Assembly (NCBI GenBank): GCA_964451605.1
Contig: CAYVJA010000071.1
Coordinates: forward strand, 1 to 10,237
DNA length: 10,237 bases
DNA from: JAQVSH01 sp964451605
GTDB lineage: Bacteria > Bacteroidota > Bacteroidia > Bacteroidales > UBA4181
Direction of reading: 5' to 3'
The notes under the pieces are model-generated. The model had not been told where the DNA came from, did no database searches, and was given only the letters and a program-made list of their open reading frames with translations. Shown here one piece after another: positions 1 to 6,349 of this stretch (position 1 is the first letter of the stretch; each line of letters opens with the position of its first letter). The position numbers and the translations under genes are program-made.

Positions 1-1
1 G

Positions 2-1012
2 GCGCTTGATACTTTTTGGATGGAAAAAGCCGGATACTATGGTGATGTCAGGCAGAAGCCTTCCGACCCCGATTTCCACTATTGGAGGAATGCGCATGTG
101 TTGGATCTGCTCCTCGATGCCTATGAACGGACAGGTGATTCGCTCTGGTTAGCGCGTGTCGACAGGCTCGTCGACGGAATCTATCGTGCCAACGGAGAAC
201 GGTGGCGAAACAACTATTACGACGATATGGAGTGGATGGCGCTTGCCCTGCTCCGTGCTTCCGATTTGTCGGGTGAGGAGCGGTACTATAAGATAGCCAG
301 GCTGCTGTGGCAGGATATCCGAATGGGCTGGAACTCCTTGCAGGGTGGGGGAATTGCCTGGAAAAAAGATCAGCGTGATTACAAAAATACCCCGGCCAAT
401 ATGCCTGCCTCTATTCTGGCGTCGCGATTTTTCAGACGTGATGCCGTTGCCGACGATTTGGAGTGGGCTCTGAAGTTATTTGAATGGCAGCGACTTCATC
501 TGGTCGATCCGGAGACCGGATTGGTGTGGGATGGTCTTAACCGAACGGGCGACGGGACGATTGACAAGGAGTGGAAATTTTCCTATTGTCAGGGATTATA
601 TATCGGGGCCGCAGTAGAACTTTTCCGGATAACAGGCAAAGAACGTTATCTTGACGAAGCCTGTCGAACCGCCGATTGGGTGGTTGGAGATACCCTCCAT
701 TTCAGTGTCAGGGGTATTCTTCGGTCGGAAGGAACGGGCGATGGGGGGCTGTTTAAAGGTATTTTTGTTCGCTATCTGACGCAGTTGATCCAATTCGGGA
801 AACTCGACAGCGATCGCGAGATGAAATATCGTAAGTACTTATATCACAATGCCTCCACTCTGATTTCCACTTATGGCACCCGTCCTTATGTGGGCGATCG
901 GTGGGATAGCGCGAACCCGGCAACGCTCCGATACGGTTTGGGAACACAGGTTAGCGGAATGATGCTTTTGGAGGCCGTTAGTCTGTTGTGCCGAACCCAG
1001 TTGGAAAGATAG
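2..1012 (+). CDS. GH76-family glycoside hydrolase (alpha-1,6-mannanase type), 5' end cut by window
   Basis: The reading frame is open from base 2, so the start codon and any signal peptide lie outside the window. About 336 residues are visible. The protein resembles GH76 enzymes, (alpha/alpha)6-barrel endo-alpha-1,6-mannanases that Bacteroidetes use on yeast-type mannan. The visible hallmark is YYDDMEW, whose adjacent Asp codons at 221-226 correspond to the GH76 catalytic Asp pair. Further family-like blocks follow: GGGIAWKKDQRDYKNTPAN (about 345-400), WKFSYCQGLYIGAAVELF (about 572-625) and a GDGGLFKGIFVRYL block (about 737-778). Helical repeats run to the end and the C-terminus looks complete. 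Family membership is seen directly. The substrate is inferred, because some GH76 proteins act on other mannose polymers. If secreted it would act in the periplasm or at the cell surface. No neighbouring SusC/SusD genes are visible to place it in a polysaccharide utilisation locus. Confidence 0.88.
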   Translation, partial: ALDTFWMEKAGYYGDVRQKPSDPDFHYWRNAHVLDLLLDAYERTGDSLWLARVDRLVDGIYRANGERWRNNYYDDMEWMALALLRASDLSGEERYYKIARLLWQDIRMGWNSLQGGGIAWKKDQRDYKNTPANMPASILASRFFRRDAVADDLEWALKLFEWQRLHLVDPETGLVWDGLNRTGDGTIDKEWKFSYCQGLYIGAAVELFRITGKERYLDEACRTADWVVGDTLHFSVRGILRSEGTGDGGLFKGIFVRYLTQLIQFGKLDSDREMKYRKYLYHNASTLISTYGTRPYVGDRWDSANPATLRYGLGTQVSGMMLLEAVSLLCRTQLER

Positions 1013-1041
1013 CAGTTATCAACCCTTCGAAGAGGTGTAGT

Positions 1042-1485
1042 ATGATGTTTGTTCCGGTTATGATTGACTCCGCGCTGCCTTCGAAAGCAGCCGATTCTCT
1101 ATTGCTACAGGGCATGCCGCCCGACGACCGGGCCTACTCCCTTTTGTTGGCACAGGCCGACTCTCATTCGATTTGGCTTTATTTGCTGGTTGCCCTCCTG
1201 GCGCAGTGGGTGGCAGGTTCGCTCTACGTGGGAATGCGCGGTCTGACCGCTGCAATACTTCCGCGCATTGCCCTGATTTCGCTTGCCGGGGTTTCGTTAC
1301 AGCTTATCGCGGCTCCGATGGCCATTATCGCCTTCTCTCTGGCATTTGCCACCGAGGGGGTTCTACTGTGGCTTTGGTGTCGCCGGCTCTGTTCCCTGCC
1401 CGATCTAGCCACCATGACGTTGACAATGGTTGTGGCGGGTTTTTCGTTATCAGGTCTGGCCTCAGCCTGTTTTCTGATCTATTGA
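1042..1485 (+). CDS. Small four-helix membrane protein, function unknown
   Basis: I do not recognise this protein. From the ATG at 1042 it is 147 residues. A polar N-terminus of about 40 residues precedes four hydrophobic segments at roughly residues 43-65, 68-90, 92-112 and 123-145. A short arginine-containing loop (CRRLCSLPD) lies between the last two. An in-frame ATG at 988 would overlap the GH76 gene by 25 bp. The start at 1042 (or 1045) is preferred because it leaves a 29-bp gap and follows a purine-rich stretch at about 1028-1036. Codon use looks like that of the neighbours, which supports a real gene. The stop overlaps the 3' end of mazG by 7 bp in convergent orientation. It may be cotranscribed with the GH76 gene. 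No catalytic motif is visible. Confidence 0.68.
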   Translation: MMFVPVMIDSALPSKAADSLLLQGMPPDDRAYSLLLAQADSHSIWLYLLVALLAQWVAGSLYVGMRGLTAAILPRIALISLAGVSLQLIAAPMAIIAFSLAFATEGVLLWLWCRRLCSLPDLATMTLTMVVAGFSLSGLASACFLIY

Positions 1486-2279
1486 TCCTTTTTCCCACCT
1501 TGTCGCCGGCTCTTTTCTATCTGTTTACACGCATCCCAAACCACGTCCATTTCGGCGAGTGTCATCTGCGATAGTTGTTTCCCGGACTCCTTCACGGCAC
1601 ACTCCATTGCGTTAAACCGGCGGATAAATTTCAGATTGCTTTTTTCGAGTGCGGCTTCCGGGTCTATTTTATACAGACGTGCGGCATTGATCAGCGAAAA
1701 GAGAAAATCTCCAAACTCCTCTTCCATTTCCGGGGTAGGGGGATAGGAGATCTCCTCCTCCAGTTCCGACAGCTCTTCACGAACCTTGGCCCATACATCT
1801 TCTCTCTTCTCCCAGTCGAAACCGGATGAGCGGGCTTTGTCCTGAACGCGGTAGGCTTTGAGCATAGAAGGCAATGAGGCGGGAACCCCACCCAATACAC
1901 TTTTGTTCCCCTCCTTCAGTTTCAGCGCTTCCCAATTGCTCTTGACCCGCTCCTCCGTGTCGGCTGTCACCTGGCCAAACACGTGCGGATGACGGAAAAT
2001 CAGTTTCTCACACAACGCGTCTATCACATCGGCAATATCGAAGAGTCCCGTTTCGGAGGCAATCTTTGCATAAAAGACAATATGAAGCAGAATGTCGCCC
2101 AGCTCTTTCTTGATCTCCGCCGGTTCGCCGGCAATAATAGCGTCCGATAGTTCGTATACCTCTTCTACACTCAGCAGACGTAAACTGTCGATGGTTTGTT
2201 TTTTGTCCCAGGGGCACTTGACTCTCAGTTCGTCCATGATCTCCAGGAGCCTGCGGAAAGCCTCTATTTTTCTATCCAT
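1479..2279 (-). CDS. mazG: Nucleoside triphosphate pyrophosphohydrolase MazG
   Basis: The 266-residue product is close to the usual two-domain MazG length. MazG hydrolyses NTPs and dNTPs to the monophosphate plus pyrophosphate in the cytoplasm, clearing non-canonical nucleotides and, in some bacteria, tuning the stringent response. The first domain shows the family signature CPWDKKQT (residues 22-29), then EEVYE (39-43) and ELGD (59-62), which supply the acidic Mg2+ ligands. The second domain repeats the pattern with EELSELEEE (168-176) and an ExxD at 188-191, followed by KFIRRF (217-222), typical of the C-terminal half. It lies 137 bp downstream of tpiA on the same strand. No clear promoter is visible before it, so it may depend partly on read-through past the structured spacer. 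Its 3' end overlaps the convergent small membrane protein gene by 7 bp. Confidence 0.95.
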   Translation of the reverse strand: MDRKIEAFRRLLEIMDELRVKCPWDKKQTIDSLRLLSVEEVYELSDAIIAGEPAEIKKELGDILLHIVFYAKIASETGLFDIADVIDALCEKLIFRHPHVFGQVTADTEERVKSNWEALKLKEGNKSVLGGVPASLPSMLKAYRVQDKARSSGFDWEKREDVWAKVREELSELEEEISYPPTPEMEEEFGDFLFSLINAARLYKIDPEAALEKSNLKFIRRFNAMECAVKESGKQLSQMTLAEMDVVWDACKQIEKSRRQGGKKDQ

Positions 2280-2320
2280 TTTTTATAACAGTTTACGCGA
2301 AAAGGACATTTTTCGAAACG

Positions 2321-2399
2321 AAAAAGCCGCCCCGCCCGTGAACCGACTCCGAACAGAACAGGCTGTTTCGAAGTCACTTCAACAGAGAGGCGGCCTCTT
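2321..2399 (-). terminator. Branched terminator-like structure after tpiA
   Basis: In the minus-strand transcript the arm AAGAGGCCGCCTC (2387-2399) can pair along all 13 positions, three of them G-U, with GGGGCGGCTTTTT (2321-2333). This gives a GC-rich stem whose 3' side runs into a U tract. About 53 nt lie between the arms and contain two smaller self-complementary elements: the near-palindrome at 2370-2380 (GAAGT, one base, ACTTC) and imperfect arms around 2350-2370 (CGAACAG with CTGTTTCG). It starts about 18 nt after the tpiA stop. The best reading is an intrinsic terminator, perhaps leaky because mazG follows. An attenuator or processed 3'UTR RNA is also possible. Pairing was found by eye and not folded by program. 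Confidence 0.5.
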
Positions 2400-2416
2400 C
2401 GGCTTGGGTTCTTTCT

Positions 2417-3172
2417 TTAAAAAGCGGTAATAATCCGGATAAACTTATCGGCTACCAGCGAAGCGCCCCCGATCAGACCACCGTCGACATCGGGATTGGC
2501 AAACAGCTCGGTGGCATTGTTTTCGTTACAGCTGCCTCCGTAGAGAATCGAGCAGTTATCGGCCACCTCTATTCCATACTTTTCGGCAACGGTTTTGCGA
2601 ATAAACTGGTGCATCTCCTGTGCCTGTGCACTTGTGGCAGTTTTTCCGGTTCCGATAGCCCAAACAGGCTCATAAGCCAGGATAATCTGCCGGAAGGCCT
2701 CTGCAGAAAGCGAGAAGAGACCTTCGGTAAGTTGTCTTTTTACCACATCGAAGTGGATGTTACTCTCTCTCTCCGAAAGAACCTCTCCGATACAAAAGAT
2801 CGGTTTCAATCCGTTTTCCATAGCAATCTGAACCTTCTTGTTCAGAATGGCATCGGTTTCGCCATAATAGCTTCTGCGCTCAGAATGGCCAAGAATGACA
2901 TATGCTGCGCCGGTACTCTTTACCATGGCAGCCGAAACCTCACCGGTATAGGCTCCGGAAACTTCGGCAGCAGCATTCTGAGCGGCAACAGAAATTTTGT
3001 CACCCACCAGTTTGCACACTTCGGTAAGATGAATAAAGGGTGTTCCCAAAATAACCTCGCATTTCAACGGAGCTGCTTCGGCCACCCGTGCTTTGACCTC
3101 ACCGGCCAGCTGCAATCCCTCCTGGAGGGTTTTGTTCATTTTCCAGTTCCCTGCTACAATATTTTTACGCAT
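2417..3172 (-). CDS. tpiA: Triosephosphate isomerase
   Basis: TpiA interconverts dihydroxyacetone phosphate and glyceraldehyde 3-phosphate in glycolysis and gluconeogenesis in the cytoplasm. The 251-residue product has normal length for this TIM-barrel enzyme, and every expected active-site element is present. These are GNWKMN with Asn9 and Lys11, the electrophile His96 in ILGHSERR, the catalytic base Glu168 in AYEPVWAIGTGKTA with the closing loop 6 at about 170-179, the phosphate-binding YGGS at 211-214, and a GLIGGASL block at 232-239. The start at 3172 gives the standard N-terminus MRKNIVAGNWKMN. It lies 55 bp downstream of the DoxX-type gene on the same strand but has its own promoter-like box, so it is probably expressed independently as well as by read-through. 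Nothing unusual is visible in the protein. Confidence 0.98.
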   Translation of the reverse strand: MRKNIVAGNWKMNKTLQEGLQLAGEVKARVAEAAPLKCEVILGTPFIHLTEVCKLVGDKISVAAQNAAAEVSGAYTGEVSAAMVKSTGAAYVILGHSERRSYYGETDAILNKKVQIAMENGLKPIFCIGEVLSERESNIHFDVVKRQLTEGLFSLSAEAFRQIILAYEPVWAIGTGKTATSAQAQEMHQFIRKTVAEKYGIEVADNCSILYGGSCNENNATELFANPDVDGGLIGGASLVADKFIRIITAF

Positions 3173-3209
3173 AGTTCAAAAGTTGATGAATTCGAAACAA
3201 AAAGTGGGG

Positions 3210-3217
3210 CAAAGGTA
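3210..3217 (-). promoter_or_regulatory. Candidate -7 promoter box for tpiA
   Basis: On the minus strand the bases TACCTTTG match the Bacteroidetes sigma consensus -7 element TAnnTTTG exactly. The box sits 38 bp before the tpiA start codon, predicting transcription from about 3203-3205 and a leader near 30 nt. The expected -33 TTTG element about 20 bp further upstream is not clear, since only a T-rich run lies there, inside the end of the DoxX-type gene. Confidence 0.5.
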
Positions 3218-3227
3218 AGTAATTGCT

Positions 3228-4493
3228 TTAGAAAAAGAGTTGTTGCCGGACATGATCTTTCCGTTTTTTGCGGCTTCCCGCTACCGCTATCGCAAGTAAA
3301 ACTCCGCAACAGAGCAACCATCCCACGGTGGCCTTCGCGTTCATTGCGCTATGCTTTCGTAAGGCATCGGCTGTAGGATTGGTTCCAAATTCGCTGATTT
3401 CGGGGAAGTCGTTTTTATGCCATTTGTTGAGTACCACTCCGCTTCCTAAGAGGATGAGGCCGGGGTTCGAACGGATCATGGTGCGAAGTGTCCGCCGGTC
3501 GGCAGTCAGAAGACGGAAGGCTGAGGTTTCGCGCGATGAGAATTCCCGGATTTGGTTGGGAGAAGAGGAGGTGAGGAGGAAAAAGTCGAAGCCGTTCAAT
3601 TCGGCATACTCACGATACGATTTGGCCTTTTCCATATAGTCCGAACCGATACGGGAGAGATCTTCGGCAACCATAAGCAATACATACCCGCCGTTGAGCA
3701 CCGAATCGGTCTTCTCTACTCCATCGGCATCGGCAATATAAAAACCGAGGAGAGGATTATCGGGCGAAGGGGTGAAACCAGGGATGGTACGCGTCTCGAC
3801 AAATTGCCAGCTGCTGTCGGGGAGTGAGGCTGCATCGAAAGGTTCTTGCCGGCCCTCTTTTTCGTATATGTAACGGGTTGCAGAAACGGCAGCCACATCT
3901 TCGCGTCCTTCAAAGTAGATTCCGTAGAGGTCGGCACCCACGCGATAGGGCCTGAAATCGAACAGTGGGAGGTGAGTGATGTTTCTAACAGCAAAACCCA
4001 CTCCCAGGAGGAAAAACAACAGTATCCAGCCTGCATCGGCCGGTTCGGCCCTTCGGGTATCGAGTGTGCGTCGATGAATAAAGAGAATGCCGGTGAAGAG
4101 AATCAATCCCAGATTCTTAAAGAAAGTGGCCCAGTTCGAAAGCACGATAGCATCGCCAAAGCAGCCACAATCGGATACGGGATTGGTAAGGGCAATCCAG
4201 AGGGTTAGGAGGGTGAAAAAGCCCGAAAGAGCCATGGTTACGGTGGATATCACCCTCAGAAAAAGAGCGGCAAGAAGGGCTGCACCCAATACCATTTCTA
4301 CAACCGAGAGCAGGATGGAGAGGGGGAGAGCAATCACATCGAGCCCCGATATCCCGAATGCCATCAAATAATCTTCTATTTTATATGCGGTTCCCCAGGG
4401 ATCTACAGCTTTCAGAAAGCCTGAAAAGAGAAACAGGAGACCCGGAATAATACGGGCCGGAAGCAAAAGATATGGCAATAATCGCTGGTTCAT
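3228..4493 (-). CDS. DoxX/MauE-type membrane protein with degenerate thioredoxin-like domain
   Basis: The 421-residue protein has two parts. Residues about 8-165 form a hydrophobic bundle of the DoxX/MauE type, with helices near 8-26, 52-78, 84-104, 124-140 and 154-170. The family-like motif SDCGCFGD places Cys109 and Cys111 just after the third helix. Residues about 180-380 form a soluble, probably periplasmic region. Its end (LLTADRRTLRTMIRSNPGLILL, then GVVLNKWHKNDFP) resembles the C-terminal half of thioredoxin/TlpA-like folds. The position where a redox CxxC would be expected (around VLLMVAEDLSRIG, 271-283) contains no cysteine. A last hydrophobic stretch near 389-406 is followed by a basic tail. 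The start codon overlaps the stop of the thymidylate kinase gene as ATGA, indicating translational coupling. DoxX-type genes are often found just before tpiA in Bacteroidales (recalled, not checked). A role in envelope redox or respiratory-type chemistry is inference only. Confidence 0.82.
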   Translation of the reverse strand: MNQRLLPYLLLPARIIPGLLFLFSGFLKAVDPWGTAYKIEDYLMAFGISGLDVIALPLSILLSVVEMVLGAALLAALFLRVISTVTMALSGFFTLLTLWIALTNPVSDCGCFGDAIVLSNWATFFKNLGLILFTGILFIHRRTLDTRRAEPADAGWILLFFLLGVGFAVRNITHLPLFDFRPYRVGADLYGIYFEGREDVAAVSATRYIYEKEGRQEPFDAASLPDSSWQFVETRTIPGFTPSPDNPLLGFYIADADGVEKTDSVLNGGYVLLMVAEDLSRIGSDYMEKAKSYREYAELNGFDFFLLTSSSPNQIREFSSRETSAFRLLTADRRTLRTMIRSNPGLILLGSGVVLNKWHKNDFPEISEFGTNPTADALRKHSAMNAKATVGWLLCCGVLLAIAVAGSRKKRKDHVRQQLFF

Positions 4494-5179
4494 TTTAGGA
4501 CATGATAAAAGGTGAGTTTTTCGAGCACCTTCGCGAAAATCGCGTCGGGAGGAAGGATAGACCGCGCATCGGCATCGGTACAGACAATTTTCTCGAACAG
4601 GGGATCTCTCTCCTGCAGAAGATAGATTTTTCGCACACGTTCCTGAAAGGAGAGATCCTCTTCATGGATATCCCGTTGGCCGCCAAGATAGGCTCTGTCG
4701 TTACCCGACCGGACTGATGTAAGATTCTTACGCGTGAATTCGAAGGGAACATCCAGAAACAGGGTCAGGTCGGGCCGGGGCAGCCCGTAATAGGTATATT
4801 CCAGATGTAGTATCCAGTTGCACAAACGTTCTGCCGCTTCGGCATCGGGGGTTTTTGCACACTGGTAAGCAATGTTGGAGTATACATAGCGGTCGAGCAG
4901 TACGATGTAGCCCTCGGCAAGCCACTGTTCGAACAAATTTTTGCAATCGGCCCGGTCGGCGGCATAGAGGGTGGCCACCAGGTAAGGATTAACCTGATCC
5001 ATTTCGCCCAATTCGCCGCGAAGAAACCGGGCTATCAACTCGCCGAACAGCGACTGTTCGAGCCGCGGGAAGTGTATATATTTGTAGGGAAGCGCTTTGT
5101 GTTCGAAATAGCGCCGAAGCTTCTCTACCTGTGTCGATTTTCCGGAGCCGTCGAGCCCCTCTAATACAATTACACTCAT
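4490..5179 (-). CDS. tmk: Thymidylate kinase (dTMP kinase)
   Basis: Tmk phosphorylates dTMP to dTDP with ATP, the last specific step before dTTP synthesis. The 229-residue protein begins MSVIVLEGLDGSGKST, with the Walker A P-loop at residues 8-16. It continues with a HFPR block (36-39) that would contact the nucleotide, AADRADCK (73-80), the LDRYVYSN DR(Y) motif (95-102), and GLPRPDLTLFLDV (132-144), the typical strand before the lid. The lid (about 150-175, RSGNDRAYLGGQRD) carries several basic residues, as in bacterial type II enzymes with a P-loop lacking the extra Arg. The start at 5179 was chosen over an in-frame ATG at 5260. The longer form adds 27 residues not expected in the family and would overlap the upstream deiminase gene by 61 bp, whereas 5179 leaves a 20-bp gap. 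It is translationally coupled to the next gene by a 4-bp overlap. Confidence 0.9.
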   Translation of the reverse strand: MSVIVLEGLDGSGKSTQVEKLRRYFEHKALPYKYIHFPRLEQSLFGELIARFLRGELGEMDQVNPYLVATLYAADRADCKNLFEQWLAEGYIVLLDRYVYSNIAYQCAKTPDAEAAERLCNWILHLEYTYYGLPRPDLTLFLDVPFEFTRKNLTSVRSGNDRAYLGGQRDIHEEDLSFQERVRKIYLLQERDPLFEKIVCTDADARSILPPDAIFAKVLEKLTFYHVLK

Positions 5180-5199
5180 GGGCGGTATAAAAAGTCGGG

Positions 5200-6246
5200 T
5201 TAGTGAGAAAGTACCAGGGGTTCTTGTTGACTCAGACAGTGAAAACTGCCAAAGCCCCATACAAGATCGGTTGAGTCAATCCCCACGGTCAATCGGCCGG
5301 GGAAACAGGACGAGATGATATCCATAGCTTTTTCATCCTTTTTGCAGCGGAAGGTGGGGACAATCACAGCCCGGTTTGTGATATAAAAATTGGCGTACGA
5401 AGCAGGGAGCCGGATGCCGTTGTGAAGAACCGGATCGGGCATGGGTAACTCGATGATATCGGGCTGTTTCCCGTTTTCGAGCCGGGCCGTTTTGAGCAGT
5501 GCCAGATTCTGTTGCAAAGGGAGTCGGTTGCTGTCGGATTTCCCGGTTTCTACTACGGTAATGATTTTATCGGGAGCCACAAAGCGGGCAATGTCATCGA
5601 TATGCCCGTCGGTATCGTCGCCCTCAATTCCGTCGGTAAGCCAGATAATATGTTTAACGTTGTAGTAATCGCATAGATAAGAGGCAATTTCATCTTGCGA
5701 AAGCCGTGGATTGCGGTTCTTGTTCAGTAAACAGGCTGTAGTGGTGAGGAGAGTGCCCTTTCCGTTTACATCGATAGAGCCCCCCTCCATAACAATACCC
5801 GGCTGGAACAGGGGATATCCGTAGTGGGCTGCCACTCTCTCCGGAATCTGGTTGTCCTGATCGGAGGGATACTTATTTCCCCAGGCATTGAAGTGCCAGT
5901 TAACAATGGCCTTATTGGGAGTCAGAGCAGGATTAATCACAAAAGAGGGGCCATGGTCGCGGCACCAGACGTCGTTGCTGGGGTGTACAAAAAGTTCAAT
6001 CTGATCGGAGGGCATCTCTTCGGCGGTAAATTGCGCAGCCAACCGCACTTTTTCTGCCTCCGACTGAACGTTAATCCGAACCTTTTCGGAAGCAGCAATC
6101 ACTCTGATAAATTTGTGGTAAGGATCGATGATTGTCTCCATCTTACCGGGGAACGACTCCTCATGAAAGGGGTAGGTAAGCCAGGTGGCTTCGTGCTTTT
6201 CCCATTCGGCAGGGAAGATATATCCGGAAGATTTTGGTGTTTTCAT
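5200..6246 (-). CDS. aguA: Agmatine deiminase family protein (porphyromonas-type peptidyl-arginine deiminase fold)
   Basis: Family members hydrolyse agmatine to N-carbamoylputrescine and ammonia in the cytoplasm. The 348-residue protein has the usual length and motif order. These are FPAEWEKHEATWLTYP at the N-terminus, DVWCRDHGPSFV (residues 92-103), EGGSIDVNGKGTLLTTTACLLNKNRNP (about 154-180), GDDTDGHIDDIARFV (209-223) with the Asp-Gly-His catalytic elements, and a C-terminal FHCLSQQEP carrying the presumed nucleophile Cys337. The glycine-rich lead to this Cys reads WGFGSFHC rather than the common GGGGxIHC. The start at 6246 is preferred over an in-frame ATG at 6282. The candidate -7 box lies between them, so the longer start would fall outside the transcript, and MKTPKSSGYIFPAEW suits the family. 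The usual partner, N-carbamoylputrescine amidase (aguB), is not adjacent in this window. The gene probably leads an operon with tmk and the DoxX-type gene. The gene symbol rests on family similarity. Confidence 0.85.
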   Translation of the reverse strand: MKTPKSSGYIFPAEWEKHEATWLTYPFHEESFPGKMETIIDPYHKFIRVIAASEKVRINVQSEAEKVRLAAQFTAEEMPSDQIELFVHPSNDVWCRDHGPSFVINPALTPNKAIVNWHFNAWGNKYPSDQDNQIPERVAAHYGYPLFQPGIVMEGGSIDVNGKGTLLTTTACLLNKNRNPRLSQDEIASYLCDYYNVKHIIWLTDGIEGDDTDGHIDDIARFVAPDKIITVVETGKSDSNRLPLQQNLALLKTARLENGKQPDIIELPMPDPVLHNGIRLPASYANFYITNRAVIVPTFRCKKDEKAMDIISSCFPGRLTVGIDSTDLVWGFGSFHCLSQQEPLVLSH

Positions 6247-6269
6247 AGGCTCGATTCTCTCAGAAACCG

Positions 6270-6277
6270 CAAAATAA
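6270..6277 (-). promoter_or_regulatory. Candidate -7 promoter box for the deiminase operon
   Basis: The minus-strand bases TTATTTTG match the Bacteroidetes -7 consensus TAnnTTTG at all positions except the second. The run TTTTTC about 19 bp upstream could serve as a poor -33 element. Transcription would begin near 6263-6265, giving a leader of about 18 nt to the ATG at 6246. The box is one side of a 103-bp divergent region. Confidence 0.35.
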
Positions 6278-6305
6278 CACATTTTTTTTTATGCCGGAAA
6301 AACTC

Positions 6306-6313
6306 TATCTTCG
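6306..6313 (+). promoter_or_regulatory. Candidate -7 promoter box for the PpiD-like gene
   Basis: TATCTTCG matches TAnnTTTG with one mismatch. The nine-T run at 6282-6290 lies at about the distance expected for a -33 element. Transcription from about 6318-6320 would give a leader near 30 nt to the ATG at 6350, with no Shine-Dalgarno sequence, as is usual in Bacteroidetes. It faces away from the deiminase promoter about 30 bp to the left. Confidence 0.4.
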
Positions 6314-6349
6314 TGCCTTCTAAAATGAAAAATAAACCTTTCTAGAACA

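Noticed and set aside
1173..1574. 133-residue open frame overlapping the small membrane protein and the end of mazG
   Set aside because: Arginine-, serine- and histidine-rich composition without domain features. It overlaps two better-supported genes.
2609..3376. 255-residue open frame antisense to tpiA
   Set aside because: Fully opposite a clear tpiA and the 3' end of the DoxX-type gene, with no recognisable motif. Long antisense frames are common at this codon bias.
5180..5260. 27-residue N-terminal extension of thymidylate kinase from the ATG at 5260
   Set aside because: It overlaps the deiminase gene by 61 bp and adds sequence ahead of the normal MSVIVLEGLDGSGKST start.
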